DNA of 64,000 bases from Hyalella azteca. Lineage: Eukaryota > Arthropoda > Malacostraca > Amphipoda > Hyalellidae. Below the pieces are notes generated by a model. It did no database searches. It had not been told where the DNA came from and saw nothing but the letters and a program-made list of their open reading frames with translations. Every line of letters starts with the position of its first letter. Position 1 is the stretch's first letter. Made by a program: the position numbers and the translations under genes. The stretch spans positions 62,001 to 126,000 of the forward strand of contig NW_025945795.1 of assembly GCF_000764305.2 (NCBI RefSeq), written 5' to 3'. Below, piece after piece: positions 1 to 12,994 of the stretch.

Positions 1-1524
1 TGAGTTTTTACGAATTGATTGGTATATTTTAACAAATACTTGTGAAAAACAAAATTATTGGGACTCTTTTAACGAGTATTGTCGAATGTCGTCAAGTGTT
101 TTTCAGCTACGAGTCGTTCCCATAAGTTGCCTGTGGGGCGTGAGAGGCGAGCAGTTTTTTCGGTCCCGGATGAATTTATGAGTTATAGTTATAATGAGAG
201 AAATGACGAAAGCCTACCCTGGCTGTTGATGACACTTTGCATCGGCGGTCATGCTAGAGTGGTTACCAATGACAACGATAGATAAAACAAGCTCCTGTGT
301 GATTAAAAAGTTGCTTTTTTGGCCCTCAAAAACGATTTTAGAGACATGTCAGAGGCAATATCAATGATTATTATGCAGATTTTAGACAAATCTACTACAA
401 GTGTCAAGTAAACCTTTTAGTAAAGTGCCATGTAAACAATCTACTATAATGAAAGCTTTATGTTTCTGTCTATGATCATTAAGAAATCACCCTATAATTT
501 GGAAGATATGTATGTTTCAATTTGTGATCATCGAAAAAATTTATAGCGCCGTATTTTGAACACATTGAAATTCCTCAACTCAAGACAATTGTTCGGAAAT
601 TTATGGTTGAAAAAGTATATACATGGAATAAAACGAATAAATAAACACATAATTTCGAGTTCGTATTAATTTAAATAGTACTTAATTCATGCTGATTGAT
701 ACTTTATTATTTTATAACCATTCATAGTTATTTGTTCAACTGGAAACAGGGGAATATGTTCCACATGAAACTTATTCATTTGTTCATAAGACTTTGTTCA
801 CAATACAAATAACATATGGATAGACAGTGAAGACTATATTGGTCTACTTTTAATTTATTACTCAGAAATTTATTTCGTGCTAATTCGTTTTATACTTGTT
901 ATTCACGAGACCTGATTTCAAACTTAAGTTTTCGGGCACAAATGTTACAATTTGGAAGCAAATTAAAAGGTTATTAAGTATTAAACTCGGTCATAAAAAT
1001 AGGAGACCCTAATATTTTCATAATAACCAAAATAATATTACTTCTACGCAGGCACAAAATTCGGGTATATTTTTGCAAGTGATTTGTATTATATCTATGC
1101 TTTTTTATAAAGCACGGGAAGTATGCCTAGTTATGTTAACAATTATTATAGTTGAACCATTCTGCCAATCTGAAGTAAATACCTTAGAAATGAAGAAAAA
1201 TAGTCATTATTCATCACGGAACATTTGTTCTACGGACTCATCGAATGAAAATGCCACAGTTTGTTAAAAGATTCAGTGAATCAGGTAAACACAAGTTCAC
1301 GCTCAATTAATTGGAACGAAATTCAAAACTTATTACAAGACCGACAAATTCTCAGTGAAGAGCATCCAACTAATGAAATGATGAATGTATAAGAAGCTGC
1401 ACGATGCGTAAGGTGTTCACGAAAAAAAAAGTTACTCGTGCGTCACTCATCTTAAAACTCACGACACATGAGTCAGAATCACCGTAAAAAGTGTCACATG
1501 GGGCAGGGTTTCAGCAGAATCTAC
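1..1524. other. Intergenic, no supported gene
   Basis: AT-rich sequence. Open frames such as 79-285 and 1073-1267 are under 70 codons, have no recognisable domain and no coding-like base composition. Nothing else was seen. Confidence 0.5.
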
Positions 1525-1606
1525 TACCCAGTGAAAATTTACAGACGCGGCAGCTTCTGATTTGGATTACTAGAAGCTGGGGCGACTCTAAATTTTGTTA
1601 GGGTAG
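1525..1606 (+). repeat. Dispersed repeat, copy 1 (82 bp)
   Basis: This stretch matches 26364-26446 at roughly 89% by eye, in the same orientation, both starting TACCCAGTGAAAATTT and ending TTAGGGTAG. The flanks differ completely, so it is a dispersed element and not part of a larger duplication. No terminal inverted repeat or coding potential is seen, and the family is unknown to me. Confidence 0.7.
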
Positions 1607-2661
1607 AGGAGCTGTCATGTCGGCTCAAGAGAATGCCGTGTTAAGAGCAAAATAAAAAAATCCGGATTAAAATATGAGGAAACTCCATGTCTGTATTCTA
1701 AATTATTTGTTCATACATTATTGTGTTCTTACTCTAATGTACTAGTGAATCCTGCATCAGTTAAAATAAATTATAATTCATCTTTTCGCTATGCAATTAA
1801 ATTAGTTTTATTGCGCCAATTTTTTGGGAGTATTTTTGTCACTTGGGTATTTTCGAAAGTATCACTTGAATCAAATGTGTTTTCAGATCATACTGACTAA
1901 CATATTTTTGTAAGATGAATTTACGACTGAGCTCAACTGTAAGCTTAATTGTCAAGTTAAATAGTGTTTAAACTCCAACCATTAAAATAATATGTATCGT
2001 TCAAGTATACCAAGATATCTTTTCGTTGAAATAAATTCAATAATTACCTCGTTTTCAACATCCACAATGATTTTAGCTAAATCCCAAAACCCAAAGCCAT
2101 CCTCTCACTATACCAGAGAAATACATACGCTGAAAGTCAATGGCCATTATATTGGCCGCTGCATCCTGCTAGATATTTTTTAGGATCTAGGATACGGCCC
2201 ATAAGTGCGGAATTATCCCAGTTTATGGCACATGAAGGCCATAAAAAATCCTATGGCCTATAACACACAGACACGCCTCCATGCCCTCGAAACTCCACTC
2301 AGTGGGATGTAAATTTTTAGTGAGTCTTTACACTTTTTAATTGCTTATAACAAAATGTGAAATAACCAGCATACTTGAGTATTTATATTTAGGCAGGCGA
2401 ATAGTTTGTTTATACCAAATCTAACTTTGATTAAACAGGCTCAAATGTGCATATATTTTAAAACAATTTTAAATTTAAGTTGCAACAACACTTATTTGCC
2501 AATTTTGATGGATTCAGAAGACCAAAGCGTGTACAATAATATTTACGATGATGGCGTCTAGGTTCGTTTAAAACGGTATTGGAAAATAAAATTTTTTAGA
2601 AATATTTATTAATTCATAACTGACTCAAAAGCCGGAAAGTAATGGAGCTAGTGAGAAGAAT
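1607..2661. other. Intergenic, nothing recognised
   Basis: AT-rich and non-coding in appearance. The 63-codon frame at 1992-2183 has no domain and is probably chance. Confidence 0.5.
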
Positions 2662-2965
2662 AAGAATGATTGTTATGATGGAATCAGAATGATTGTTATG
2701 ACTGTTGTGACGGAATCAGAATGATTGTTGTGGCGGAATCAGAATGATTGTTGTGATGGAATCAGAATGATTGTTGTGACGGAATCAGAATGATTGTTAT
2801 AACGGAATCAGAGTGATTCTTATGACGGAATCAGAGTGATTCTTATGACGGAATCAGAATGCTTGTTCTGACGGAATCAGAATGCTTGTTATGACGGAAT
2901 CAGAATGATTGTTAAGATGGAATCAGAATGATTGTTGTGATGGAATCAGAATGATTGTTATGACG
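2662..2965. repeat. 23-bp minisatellite
   Basis: About 13 tandem copies of a unit close to GAATCAGAATGATTGTTATG plus ACG, with scattered substitutions (for example GATTCTT for GATTGTT). It gives no coding signal. The period is not a multiple of three, so short frames cross it by chance. Confidence 0.9.
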
Positions 2966-4280
2966 GACATGTACGAATTCACGCGCTATGCCTTGCTTCA
3001 TGGGAGCGAATCAGCCTCGATCAGCCCACGTGAGTTGAAAACTGTGCTGTTAGTTTCGTCGGTAATTATGGAAGAATCAAAATTTGCATTATGTTCATAG
3101 TAATCACGTACCCAACTCTGAATTGTTAAACTCGTTTACGCCTAAGGATCTAAAGCGACCCTGGGCCCCGTCTTACGTGATGGTGATCCGGAGAGCGACC
3201 CTGCGGCTCGGTCTTACATGATAAGTTGTGTTTTGGCCGACACGCGCTAATAACTGCGTCGCTGCTGCGCTATTCTAACAAAGGAAGTATGTTTTAGGTT
3301 AGCAAATTCTCAGTTCAAGCTGACAGAGTTTACTTAACTTAATTGCTACAATAAATTTCCATATGTAGTGCAAAATCTATTTATGACGTAATTTTAATCA
3401 CATTTGCTTAAAATGACAGTTATTTGAGTGATAACACCTGGTGGAAAAATAAATAATTATTGAGAGTGAGGGATTTGCGAAATTATCACGTGAAAACATC
3501 GTAGTGTAAGTATTGTAGGAGCTAGTCTTCTATTGCAATTTTCCACACAGGATGGGATCCCAGCTGTAATTGATTGGAACCATTGCACTTTGTAGCATAC
3601 GACAAGTATTACTTGACCACTTCAATGCAGAAACGCTACCAATAACCTAGTCTCATGTTTCAACTACTTTTAAGAAGCATTGACCCCGTAATATGTTCTA
3701 ATAATTCAGGTATTTGTTCGTGTAACAAGAATATTTGAATACCATTTTATCTTTACAGGCGTCGAGCAAGTGTCATTTATGGGCAGTCCGTATAACGAAC
3801 AATCGCTAGCATAAATAAGACGTAACTATATAACGTAATGGCTATAACGTACCTATAACGTATCTAAGACGTACATACGACACATGTATGATGTTCCTTT
3901 GAGCTACATGTTTTATATGCATGTATACCTACGACGTACCTGTGGCCGTAATAATTCGATAATCAAAGAAATTGATGGAACTGATATATATGTTATTTTC
4001 CCGTATATATTTGCAGTGGAGGAAAAAACAGTAGCGAAGGAAAGTAGGTTGCCAACGCGACCTCGGGCGTCCATTACTGAATGACTCTCCGGGCAGGCTG
4101 GGCAATGATCGATGATACGAGTCGTAAATATGACGTTAGGACCTCGCATTTGTGCAATTGTAGGAGCAATAACAACGCACGTAATATTCTCGTTATACTT
4201 ACCAGAGGCATCGGTAATTTGAATTTGCTGATATGGAGCCTTCATTCATGCATGCAAGTACCTTATAGTGAACTGAGAAA
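2966..4280. other. Intergenic, weak short repeats
   Basis: Two degenerate half-copies of AGCGACCCTG...CGGTCTTAC occur near 3157-3222, and several ACGTA-type words lie at 3820-3880. The overlapping frames 3884-4084 (+) and 3913-4245 (-) show no domain; the 110-residue minus frame has no homology I recognise. Confidence 0.45.
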
Positions 4281-4551
4281 GAAATACGCCATTTTAGGAT
4301 GCTCAATTGACAATAGGGAAAAATTATTTCATAACATATATCGAAAGTTTATCCAGATGTAAGTTAATCCATGCAGAAAGAATAAAAACTTTGTCGTCAA
4401 TAAACATTCATATATGAAGAAATACACCATTTTAGGATGCTCAATTGACAATAGGGAAAAATTATTTCATAACATGTATAGAAAGTTTGTCCAGATGTAA
4501 GTTAATCCATGCAGAATGAATAAAAACTTTGTCGTCAATAAATATTCATAT
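4281..4551. repeat. 138-bp tandem duplication
   Basis: Two adjacent near-identical copies (4281-4418 and 4419-4551), each starting GAAATAC and ending near CAATAAA(C/T)ATTCATAT. They differ at only a handful of positions, so the duplication is recent. Each copy contains AATAAAAAC, but no gene is attached. Confidence 0.9.
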
Positions 4552-6261
4552 TTATTATTGTTATTAATGTTGCTAAGGATTTCTTTGCTGAATAAATTTG
4601 AATTTGTTTCTGCTATAAAATTTCTACTGCGAGAGCAGCGCAGTAATTCAATATGAAAACTGACGATTCATTACTCTGAATTTGTATAATGTTGTGAGTA
4701 AAATATTTTTAGTTGTGCCGTCAACAACTGATAAATAACCGTTCAGCGTACTCTAGTAATTTAACATTATTAAAAAGCTTCCTTTTACAATATTATATTC
4801 CGGATGAAACTATAATCTAGATATCCAAATTTTAATACTTATTATGGGCAAACCTAAACGCGGCCTCACTTGTAGGAACCAAAGTAAAAAAAGCCAAAGA
4901 AAAAATGTAAACCATTTGTTTTCAGCGGCCTAAGATTCTCCCAGCCATAGGTTAAAAACGAGCGCTCGAGATGAAACGTGATGATAAAGAGATTGGAAAT
5001 CGTTTGTTTGAAGCGGTTTCTAGATTTCATCAAACCATTCTAAAAATATAATCATATAGCACTTTTTTTTTAAATGTAACGTTTTGCGTTTCTGCCATAT
5101 CCCGTACAGGGTATGCCACAGGATATCCATTTTGCGTATCTGCCATATCCAGTAATGTATTTTAAAAGCATCTTTACATGAATTTAAGAGCAATAAAAAC
5201 TGCATACTGTATACTGTACAGTACACAGTATATTACTGTACTGTAATACTGTAATATTCTTGCGTGAGTGTTAAACGGGTGTTACCTCCTTGATTAAATG
5301 TACCGTATCGTCCATATCAATGGCCTACAGATAGCCGACTCTCACTGGACGCTAGTTTCTTTTTCCGAAGTAAATACACAAGCTGAAATATTTGGTGTCT
5401 CGCACATATTGTTATCACTCTGTGAATTTCTAATCACTTCTGTATGCTAATTCCGACCACCCAAAATAAGGCTGACATATTTGCTATGGATGAAGTCCAT
5501 GGAAGAGAAATATCGCTAAAAGTTTTGTAAAATTTCCAAAACATGAAAAAGTTCATTGCTCGTAGCCCTTAAAAGGTCCGGTTGAAAAACTATTCCGCTT
5601 CTGATACCATTCCACCAGTGAGCTTTTATTAGGAATTACTGATAATTTGTTGGTTATCAAATTCTTAGTCTGCTGGCAAAGCGTATTTGTGTTCGTAAAA
5701 CATTCTACGAAATTTTCTCAAATCCATGTTACAGAATTATTCAGCATTTACAATTTTCTATCATAAATGAGAAAAAAATTCATCTTGTACAATGTACACT
5801 AATGAAACAGAATGGACACTGGAGCCAGACAGCTAGCCTCAATAAGATGAACGTATTTTTGAAGACGAAGATGTAAGGCCTACAGATCGGTGCGTTTGAT
5901 TTCGTCACGGCCCAACATACGATTCGGCCTAAAAGTCTTTGTTGTTAAAGCTGACCACCATAGTTAGTGAACGACTTGAGCTCAGTTATCAAGAAAGTCT
6001 CGTTGAGTAAGCATATCTGCATGTACCCTGCCGGTCAAGTTTACATCAAGTTACTCTTTCTCAAATAGTGTGATATCTTCTCACTTAAAGTGACTTAGAC
6101 GCGTGATTTAATTTCAAAAATATAGTCTAATTTGGTGACTAGAGTTGTTACAATCAAACTTTCAGAAATTTAAATCGGTGCTTCCAAGTACGCAGTGAAT
6201 GAAGTATTAGGTGAACGAACTCGAAATTACGAAACATTGAATATCTAAAAGTATCTTCATA
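4552..6261. other. Upstream region of the 6262 gene
   Basis: Mostly AT-rich. A perfect 12-bp palindrome TACTGTACAGTA lies at 5212-5223 within a run of ACTGT/ACAGT words. TCAGTT at 5982-5987 fits the arthropod initiator TCA(G/T)T(T/C) and would give a 5' UTR of about 280 bases, but no TATA box or DPE is evident, so the promoter call is weak. Confidence 0.35.
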
Positions 6262-7428
6262 ATGGGGACGTGTTTGAGTAAAGCCGAAACCAAGACAGAG
6301 AAGACCGAAAATTATCACGTAGAAGAGTCGACGATGAGTTTGATGCAACACGAAATTGCGGCTAAGGCTAAGAACGATTTCAGTGGAAGCTCACAACGTG
6401 AATTAGTGAACACTGCGGCCAACCCAGAGCTTTGCCATGACATTGCCTCAAGTCTTCTCAGATCTTCAAGATGCGAATCCTCTGTCGGGACCCAAAAGCC
6501 TGACCATGTCGTCAGTCCTGGCGTATTCGTGCCCAAAGTTGATTTTGACTCCTTATTCAAATGGGACGGCGATATGGAGCAAGCGCGGAAAGCATTTGAC
6601 AATTTTTCCCGCACTCTAGATGAATTCAAGAGATTTCTGGAAAGCGACGAATCAGAACTTGACCCTGAGTGGAGCAGGCAGGAAAAGTTGAAAGAAGCTC
6701 AGCTTCAAAAAGAAGCATCATTGCAAGAAGCTGGGAATACGACAAGAACGGAAGACTTAGGCGACAGTACGGAAGCCGAGGTGAGTCCTTCTGCTGATGA
6801 ATGTGACCACAGAATGAAAAAAGTCATGCTAAAGATTCGAACTTCCAGGCCCAGTTTTCGTAAGCCCCAAAAATCGAAATCAAGCTCAAGTGTTGACAGT
6901 CAATCCATCACGTCAAATAATTCATCGAAACTTCTAGAAGATGACGAAAATGTTCAGGAAACTAGCGTCTGTGATGACGTGAAAGAAGACTTGAGTAACT
7001 CTGTTAATGAGAAAGGAGAATCTAGTGACTCCACCAACGAGAAAGAGTTGCTAACTGTAGAATCTTCCGGAGTCATTATTAGTCGTAGCTTGCATGAAGA
7101 AAGTGACGAAGAGCATAACGTTTCTGAATGCACTTTAAATACAGCTAGAAATAGTCTGATTAATCCTACGGGAAATATCATAGCTGATCGAATTGAGAGT
7201 TGCGCACATACAGCAAACGAACACGATGGAATGATGCCGTCTGACTCAGCCACATTAGAAGCAAATGTTAAAAGTCAGAACCTGGGAGAAGATTCGAGAA
7301 AATCAGAAAGTGATTGTGAAGAAGACAACAGAGAAAGTTCTCGAAAAGTTTCCGGGAGAAAAATACAGAAAAAGAAGAAACGCAAGATGGGATGTCTACC
7401 GTCGTGTTTAAGAGCTCAGACTGATTAG
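6262..7428 (+). CDS. Uncharacterised acidic, putatively acylated protein, 388 aa
   Basis: A single uninterrupted frame of 388 codons with coding-like composition, the best intact gene in the window. I do not recognise the family. The N-terminus reads M-G-T-C-L-S-K, fitting an N-myristoylation signal (Gly2, Ser6) with a palmitoylatable Cys4, so membrane attachment is likely. Residues about 90-150 contain a predicted helical block with aromatic and acidic residues (LFKWDGDMEQARKAFDNF). The middle is Ser/Asp/Glu-rich and probably disordered. The C-terminus is strongly basic (KKKKRK) followed by MGCLPSCL, a second Cys pair next to positive charge, typical of membrane-binding tails. The start is the first ATG after an in-frame stop at 6196-6198. 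No intron borders are needed. It could be a lineage-restricted gene. Function is unknown; the membrane location is inferred. Confidence 0.8.
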   Translation: MGTCLSKAETKTEKTENYHVEESTMSLMQHEIAAKAKNDFSGSSQRELVNTAANPELCHDIASSLLRSSRCESSVGTQKPDHVVSPGVFVPKVDFDSLFKWDGDMEQARKAFDNFSRTLDEFKRFLESDESELDPEWSRQEKLKEAQLQKEASLQEAGNTTRTEDLGDSTEAEVSPSADECDHRMKKVMLKIRTSRPSFRKPQKSKSSSSVDSQSITSNNSSKLLEDDENVQETSVCDDVKEDLSNSVNEKGESSDSTNEKELLTVESSGVIISRSLHEESDEEHNVSECTLNTARNSLINPTGNIIADRIESCAHTANEHDGMMPSDSATLEANVKSQNLGEDSRKSESDCEEDNRESSRKVSGRKIQKKKKRKMGCLPSCLRAQTD

Positions 7429-9364
7429 TGTTATTGTCATGTGTAAATATCTCTCTGTATTTAATAGTTAGTATTCATGAGTGATATCACGTTTAGGTTG
7501 TGAAATGGATGAATGAATTGTCGTTGAATTGCTGCTCAGTAATTTTTTGGAGAATTGTTTTGTGATCAGTCGAGTTTCTTAAAAGCATTTGGATGATGAA
7601 CATGCTTACTATGAGTGTCGTATAGTTTTCATAAATGTTTGTAATTGTGACCCACATTAATTATTGCTTAAGTTTTTCTTTCAAAATTAAAGAACGAATT
7701 TCAATTAATCTAAGCGAGAAGCTGGCCAAGCACTCGCTTCTATCTTGAATTAGATCATTAAAAACACTGATTTACATCATTCTTTTAATTGATCTATATT
7801 ATTGAGGTGCGTCGCTTTTAACGTGCTATGAATGACTGAAATGTTGCGTGTTATCGCATACATTTCTTTTGGTTTAAAGTATTCATTTGATTGGATTCAC
7901 GTGTATTCCGGTAATAAACTTAAATATAATTTTATAAAAAACACAGATTTCTCGATTAAACTGTGAATTTTTATAGTGAATAGATGTGAACTTAATGGAT
8001 GAAAATGTATATAGATATTAATTCTGGAAAGGAATGATAAATTACTGGATTCAGATAAGAGTTAAATCGAATCTATTCTCTGAAATTTATGCTTCTGAGC
8101 AGCGGAATAATTAGTACTTCTTTGGCATAATAAAAACAAGAGCAAATAATTTTTCAGAAGGTCAAGAGGCATGAACTAAATAGTTACATATCAATTTTTC
8201 GAGATAAACTTTTCTAACTCATGTAGTGCCTTGGCTCGACTGAAAACGTTTTCAAAGCTGCCGTGGAGTTTTACGAAAGTTGCAGGTCATTTTTCTTGCT
8301 GGGAATTCGGTTAGAGTCAGGCCTCAAAACTTGTTTTGCGTAACTGTCTTGTCAAGCCTCCGGCTAGTGCTACATTTTCTACGCAAATGTTTTCCTGCAG
8401 CGATTGGCATGCATGTATAAAAAAATATTGCATATGCCTATATAGGGAGCCATAAGTATAGATATTTTTACACCACGGTGAAAAAGTAAGTACTGACTTC
8501 GAAAAAATTCTCAGACGAAGGTCCTTCCGAATTATATGTAATGCCTTTTTTGCAGAAATTTGTATTGATTTTGCTGAGTTTTTCAACTCGGCTTTGAATA
8601 AAATAAGTTTGAAATTATTTTCATATAAAATTTCTGTCAACTAAATTAACTATAAATTGATAATAATTAAAACTACCAAATTCTACGTTTTTCAATCTCA
8701 ATCTCATATTTTCAATGTAATTGTATTGTCATTTAAGGCCCCTACAAGTAACCAGTATGTCATATATGGACTATTTTGATTATCATTTAATTGTGTCGAG
8801 AAATATTTTCGCTAACATACTGACTTTTAATTTAACTTTGCTTCTGTTTTAGGACATTGGAAATTTGCGCAAGGAAATTAGTATATGTAATTTCTAAGAC
8901 CTAGGTATATTATTATCTATATGCTAATACGAATGCTTTAGTGTGCCAGTATTATTTTTTCGGAAACTGTCCGTTTTTTGGATAGTCACAAATAAACTGC
9001 TGAGATGACACGGGTTCTTTCTCTTCCCTTATACAACTTAAAGAATATTTTATCCCTTGAAATCAATATTGATTACAGAAAATTAATTGTTGCGCTTCTC
9101 TCTGGTTAGAAAAATTCTATTAAATGAGATTAAATCTCTCAACCCAGACAATAGTTTGTCTCGAACAAACAGCAGTCAGTATTCTTAATTCACCGCATTA
9201 TAATGTTACGTTAACATTGTCGGGCTATGCACTTACTTGATTGCCTTTTAAGATTAACGAACCTTGAGCAAACAAATGCATCCCAAAGGCAAACTGCTGA
9301 CAGCTGTGGTTCTACGTCGCTATCAAGGGAACGTATTTGCTTGCTTATCTCGGCCGCGGAAGTG
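7429..9364. other. 3' flank and intergenic DNA
   Basis: The first part is the probable 3' UTR of the gene ending at 7428. Beyond about 7950 nothing recognisable was seen. The minus frame 8317-8640 has no domain or coding composition. Confidence 0.45.
7913..7918 (+). promoter_or_regulatory. Candidate polyadenylation signal
   Basis: AATAAA, 485 bases after the stop of the 388-codon gene. An earlier ATTAAA at 7686-7691 is an alternative. There is no transcript evidence to choose between them. Confidence 0.4.
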
Positions 9365-9452
9365 AGCCATGCTCAAGATATTTGGGGTAATGTTAGGCAT
9401 GCTCAAGATATCTAGGGTAAAGTGAGCTACGCTAAAGATAGCTGCAGATAAT
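9365..9452. repeat. Short degenerate repeat, about 3 copies
   Basis: Three imperfect units of about 33 bp built on TGAGCCATGCTCAAGATATT and GGGGTAA. They are strongly diverged. Confidence 0.55.
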
Positions 9453-9819
9453 GGGGTAAATGTTGGAATTTTATTTCCGGTACACGAACGTATCTACTTC
9501 TTATCTACTCAGCGTCACTATAATGATTATTAACAGTAAAATATGTTATTCGTAATGCAGTGAAGAAATGTTCATCCATAACAAATCTTACAGGTTTTTA
9601 AAGTACAAAGGCAACGAATCATTTCCAACGCTAGATAATCTCAAAGGGAGTTCTTCCAATATTGTTCCATTTGAGGGGCTGCTAAAAGATCAAAAGTAGC
9701 AATCCTCTTTAACGTGATTGCGGCCACGAGGGGAGGAACTGAATAAATTCAATTTCTTTCAGTTGTGCGAGGAGTGCGAGGTCCTGTTGAACAATTACTA
9801 GATTTTAGCCGAAATTTGT

Positions 9820-10010
9820 CCCATGTGATTGGAGGGAAAATGGAAGGAATGGAGGGAATTCCCATGCGAATGGAGGAAAAATGGAAAGGAATGGAGGGAA
9901 TTCCCATGCGAATGGAGGGAAAGTGATAAGGAATGGAGGGAATTTCCATGCGAATGAAGGGAAAGTGATAAGGAATGGAGGGAATTCCCATGCGAATGGA
10001 GGGCTTGCTT
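9820..10010. repeat. 42-bp minisatellite
   Basis: About 4 copies of a purine-rich unit containing GGAATGGAGGGAATTCCCAT and GCGAATGGAGGGAAA. Because 42 is a multiple of three, the minus strand is open in all three frames (9749-10038). Those 71-80 residue repeat peptides are by-products of the array, not genes. Confidence 0.9.
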
Positions 10011-10015
10011 CATTT

Positions 10016-12348
10016 TGTGGAAGGATGATGTAGCTCATTGTTCATTTTATTTAATAGTTTACGGACGCGATGAACAAAACGAAGGAATTTAACAATCAAT
10101 CTCATCTCGAACTTGAAACCGAAGGCTATATAAATTAGGTTATTCTAAATCTAAAGCAATTGTGCGGTAGTTTATATAAATAATAATTAAAAGTTAGAAT
10201 CAAGGTAAATAATAACTGAAAGTTACAAATAAATAAGCAAATCAGGGCTCAAAAATTTACAAAAAGATCTAATGCGATTTTACTTCAAAGTTTGTTCCTT
10301 CATCAAAACAGAATTTGAGGTGGCTTGTGTAATTGCAATTTGCATCTCTCTAACTTAGCTCAAACTGAAGCTTGCGCTGAATTACAGCTTACAAGTTTCG
10401 AGCTGAACCAAAAGCCGCAGCCAAACTTGGGATTCGTCTAAAGTTTTCTTACAAAGCTTGCTGTATCGGCGTTAAAGAAGTCAGGATCCCGGGATTTTTG
10501 CCTATTAAACTTGATACGAAATTGTTTGCTAGAACAATTGATGCGTATTGTTCTAGCGTATGTTGATGCGTATAGAGGAAATGCGTATTCCACGAGAACA
10601 ACGGAAATTGCCATGAAAGGAAAAATGTGAAAGGTTTAAATGAAGCTTGTTGAAATGTGTAGTGAAATTGAATTTAGTTTTCGGACTGAAATTCCACTTC
10701 GGGGCACTTCGAATTCGAAGCATAAGATATCACTGCTGTTTATAGATATATATTTTTTAATTTATCAAAAATTTGTTAAGCGTCTGACGGATATAAATAA
10801 CCTATCTTACGTACCGAAACTCGAGGAGTTAGTCCGTTGATCCTTTCTTTATCTTGATATTATTTGATATTGATATTATTTATTATATTGATAATAATTA
10901 CTTGATCATATATTATATATTACCTTGATATTATTTACGAAGCTATTATTTGTTTCGTGGTGGTCATACTATTTAGAATAATTTGCATTCATAAAATCTT
11001 ACATATTTAAATTAGTGATATAAAATGTTAATGACAACAAATTTCATTTGTCCTATTTCATTCATTTCATTTCTATTGTAATACTAACCAACAAGCAATA
11101 ATATATGGAGATTTTCGCTGCATTTCAATAACGGTTGAATTTTGTTGCCCTTTGATAATTATTTATCTAATATTAAATATTAGCTAAAAAATAATACAAG
11201 TGAATTGAAATCAAAGTAAAGTTTCGCCATGTAATAATTGTGTTATATGCGGAAGTTTTCTTTATCTCCATATATATATATATATATATATTGGTGTAGT
11301 TAGGCAGAAGATTTTCTCTTATGCAAGTTTGATTGAAGACCAGAGCATGCTTTTTATTAACAATCTTCTTGTTCGTTTTTTCTATGAGACGTTCTTTTTG
11401 TGACGAAACAGCGACGGTTGAAGACCCTAAAATAAATTAGGTATATAACGATTATTAAATTCACGAAAACATCCAATACGAAATATATGGTTTCGTTTAA
11501 AAGCATTGGTCTAGAATCAAATTTCAGAATAAACATTTATAATTTTTTCAACTTATCGATAATAAATTGGAATTGTTGTAAACGTTTCATCACACATCAT
11601 ATTGATTAAATTTAAAGATACCTACAGTTAATAGGGTTTCATAGATAACGCGCTGGGAATTGATAAATAAATAACTTCTTTTTTATTTCATTGAAAATAC
11701 AGAATTTCATCATACAGAAGACATAATGATATTCATTATACATTTATCATCATGGAAAATGAGACAAGCGCTTTAAAAATATCAACAGAAATCGGAGGAA
11801 GTTCAAAGTAAACAAGAAGTGGGCTCGAATATAGGCACCCGGTCGCAGTAGGGACTGTAAACACACTAATCACTTCAAAGCGAACCTTCAAAGGTCCGTT
11901 GATGCAGTCCCGGAAATATTTTTTTTCTTCAAACACGTGCACGTGCTTGGTTCATTCCAAACAAACTCGTATCCTTATCTAACAGAGAGGATATATAGTA
12001 GTCGAACATTGGCTGGCTGCCAATGAGATGCCGATGATTTCAATTAGGTATAGTGAATTGGAGACCGTATGGAACGTCGCTACGATGGCACTCATTTAAT
12101 TAAAGGCGAGGAACATTCCTAGTGAGCTATCGAAGGACCCAATCAAAGCTTACTGAAAGTATTGACGACAAAATTAGTAGAATTGTATTCATTATTTAAA
12201 GTTTTAATTCATTAATACCGAAGTATTAGGCCCGTAAGTTTCTTCTGCTCCGCCCCATATTACCTCTTTAATTAGATAATTCCTTGCATAAATTCACGGC
12301 TCAGTATTAAAAGTCACAAACCTCGTTTTTCCAAACATTGCTATAATC
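10016..12348. other. Intergenic, AT-rich
   Basis: No gene seen. An (AT)n microsatellite sits at about 11271-11291. TGATATTATTTGATATT-type words repeat loosely at 10850-10940. The frames 10640-10840 (+) and 11736-11942 (-) have no supporting features. Confidence 0.5.
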
Positions 12349-12612
12349 TACTTCAAACACGTCGTTGTTCCAATGAATGCTTATGTACTTCAAACACCTC
12401 ATTGTTCCCATGAATGCTAATGTACTTCAAACACCTCGTTGTTGCAATGAATGCTAATCTACTTCAAACACCTCGTTGTTCCAGTGAATGCTAATCTACT
12501 TCAAACACCTCGTTGTTCCAGTGAATGCTAATGTACTACAAACACCTCGTTGTTGCAATGAATGCTAATCTACTTCAAACACCTCGTTGTTTCAATGAAT
12601 GCTATTCTACTT
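12349..12612. repeat. 37-bp minisatellite
   Basis: About 7 copies of a unit containing TACTTCAAACACCTCGTTGT and CCAATGAATGCTAATC, with few substitutions. Confidence 0.9.
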
Positions 12613-12690
12613 CTACGTAAGTTCTACAGATGCCTAAAATTCAAGTTGCAATTATCAGTTTGAAGTAAATACACAGTCTGCACAGGGCCA

Positions 12691-12994
12691 ATGTGGCGAC
12701 CAGTACAACTTCCCATTACTACCCGCCACTACGTATTTACACTGTTATTGGCCTCGTGTTCAGGCGCTACTGGTAGGATGGATACAGTAATCCTTTACAC
12801 GAGGTCTATAAAATTATGCTTTGTCGCAGTTAGTTATTTGAGTAGTGGCACTGGCCGTCTCTACTTTCCTCGTGTACAAGCACATAAGCAAACCTTTCTT
12901 CATGTACCTATAAGGTACTTTACTCAGTTATGGAAAGATCCGGTTCATAAGGTCGGATCCCTTGTGGAATCAAGTAACAAAAAGTACAAGAATC
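12691..12994 (+). other. Unexplained 5' part of a 146-codon frame
   Basis: The frame 12691-13131 starts in unique sequence with higher GC than its surroundings, then runs into the 62-bp duplication and a TCTAT microsatellite. The first 25 residues look mildly hydrophobic (TLLLASCSGATG), but no domain is recognisable and the 3' half is repeat-encoded. Probably not a gene. Confidence 0.15.

Noticed and set aside
3913..4245. 110-residue minus-strand frame
   Set aside because: No domain, no coding composition, overlapped by plus-strand frames of equal quality.
9749..10038. Three overlapping minus-strand frames of 71-80 residues
   Set aside because: A 42-bp unit keeps every frame open; no unique domain.
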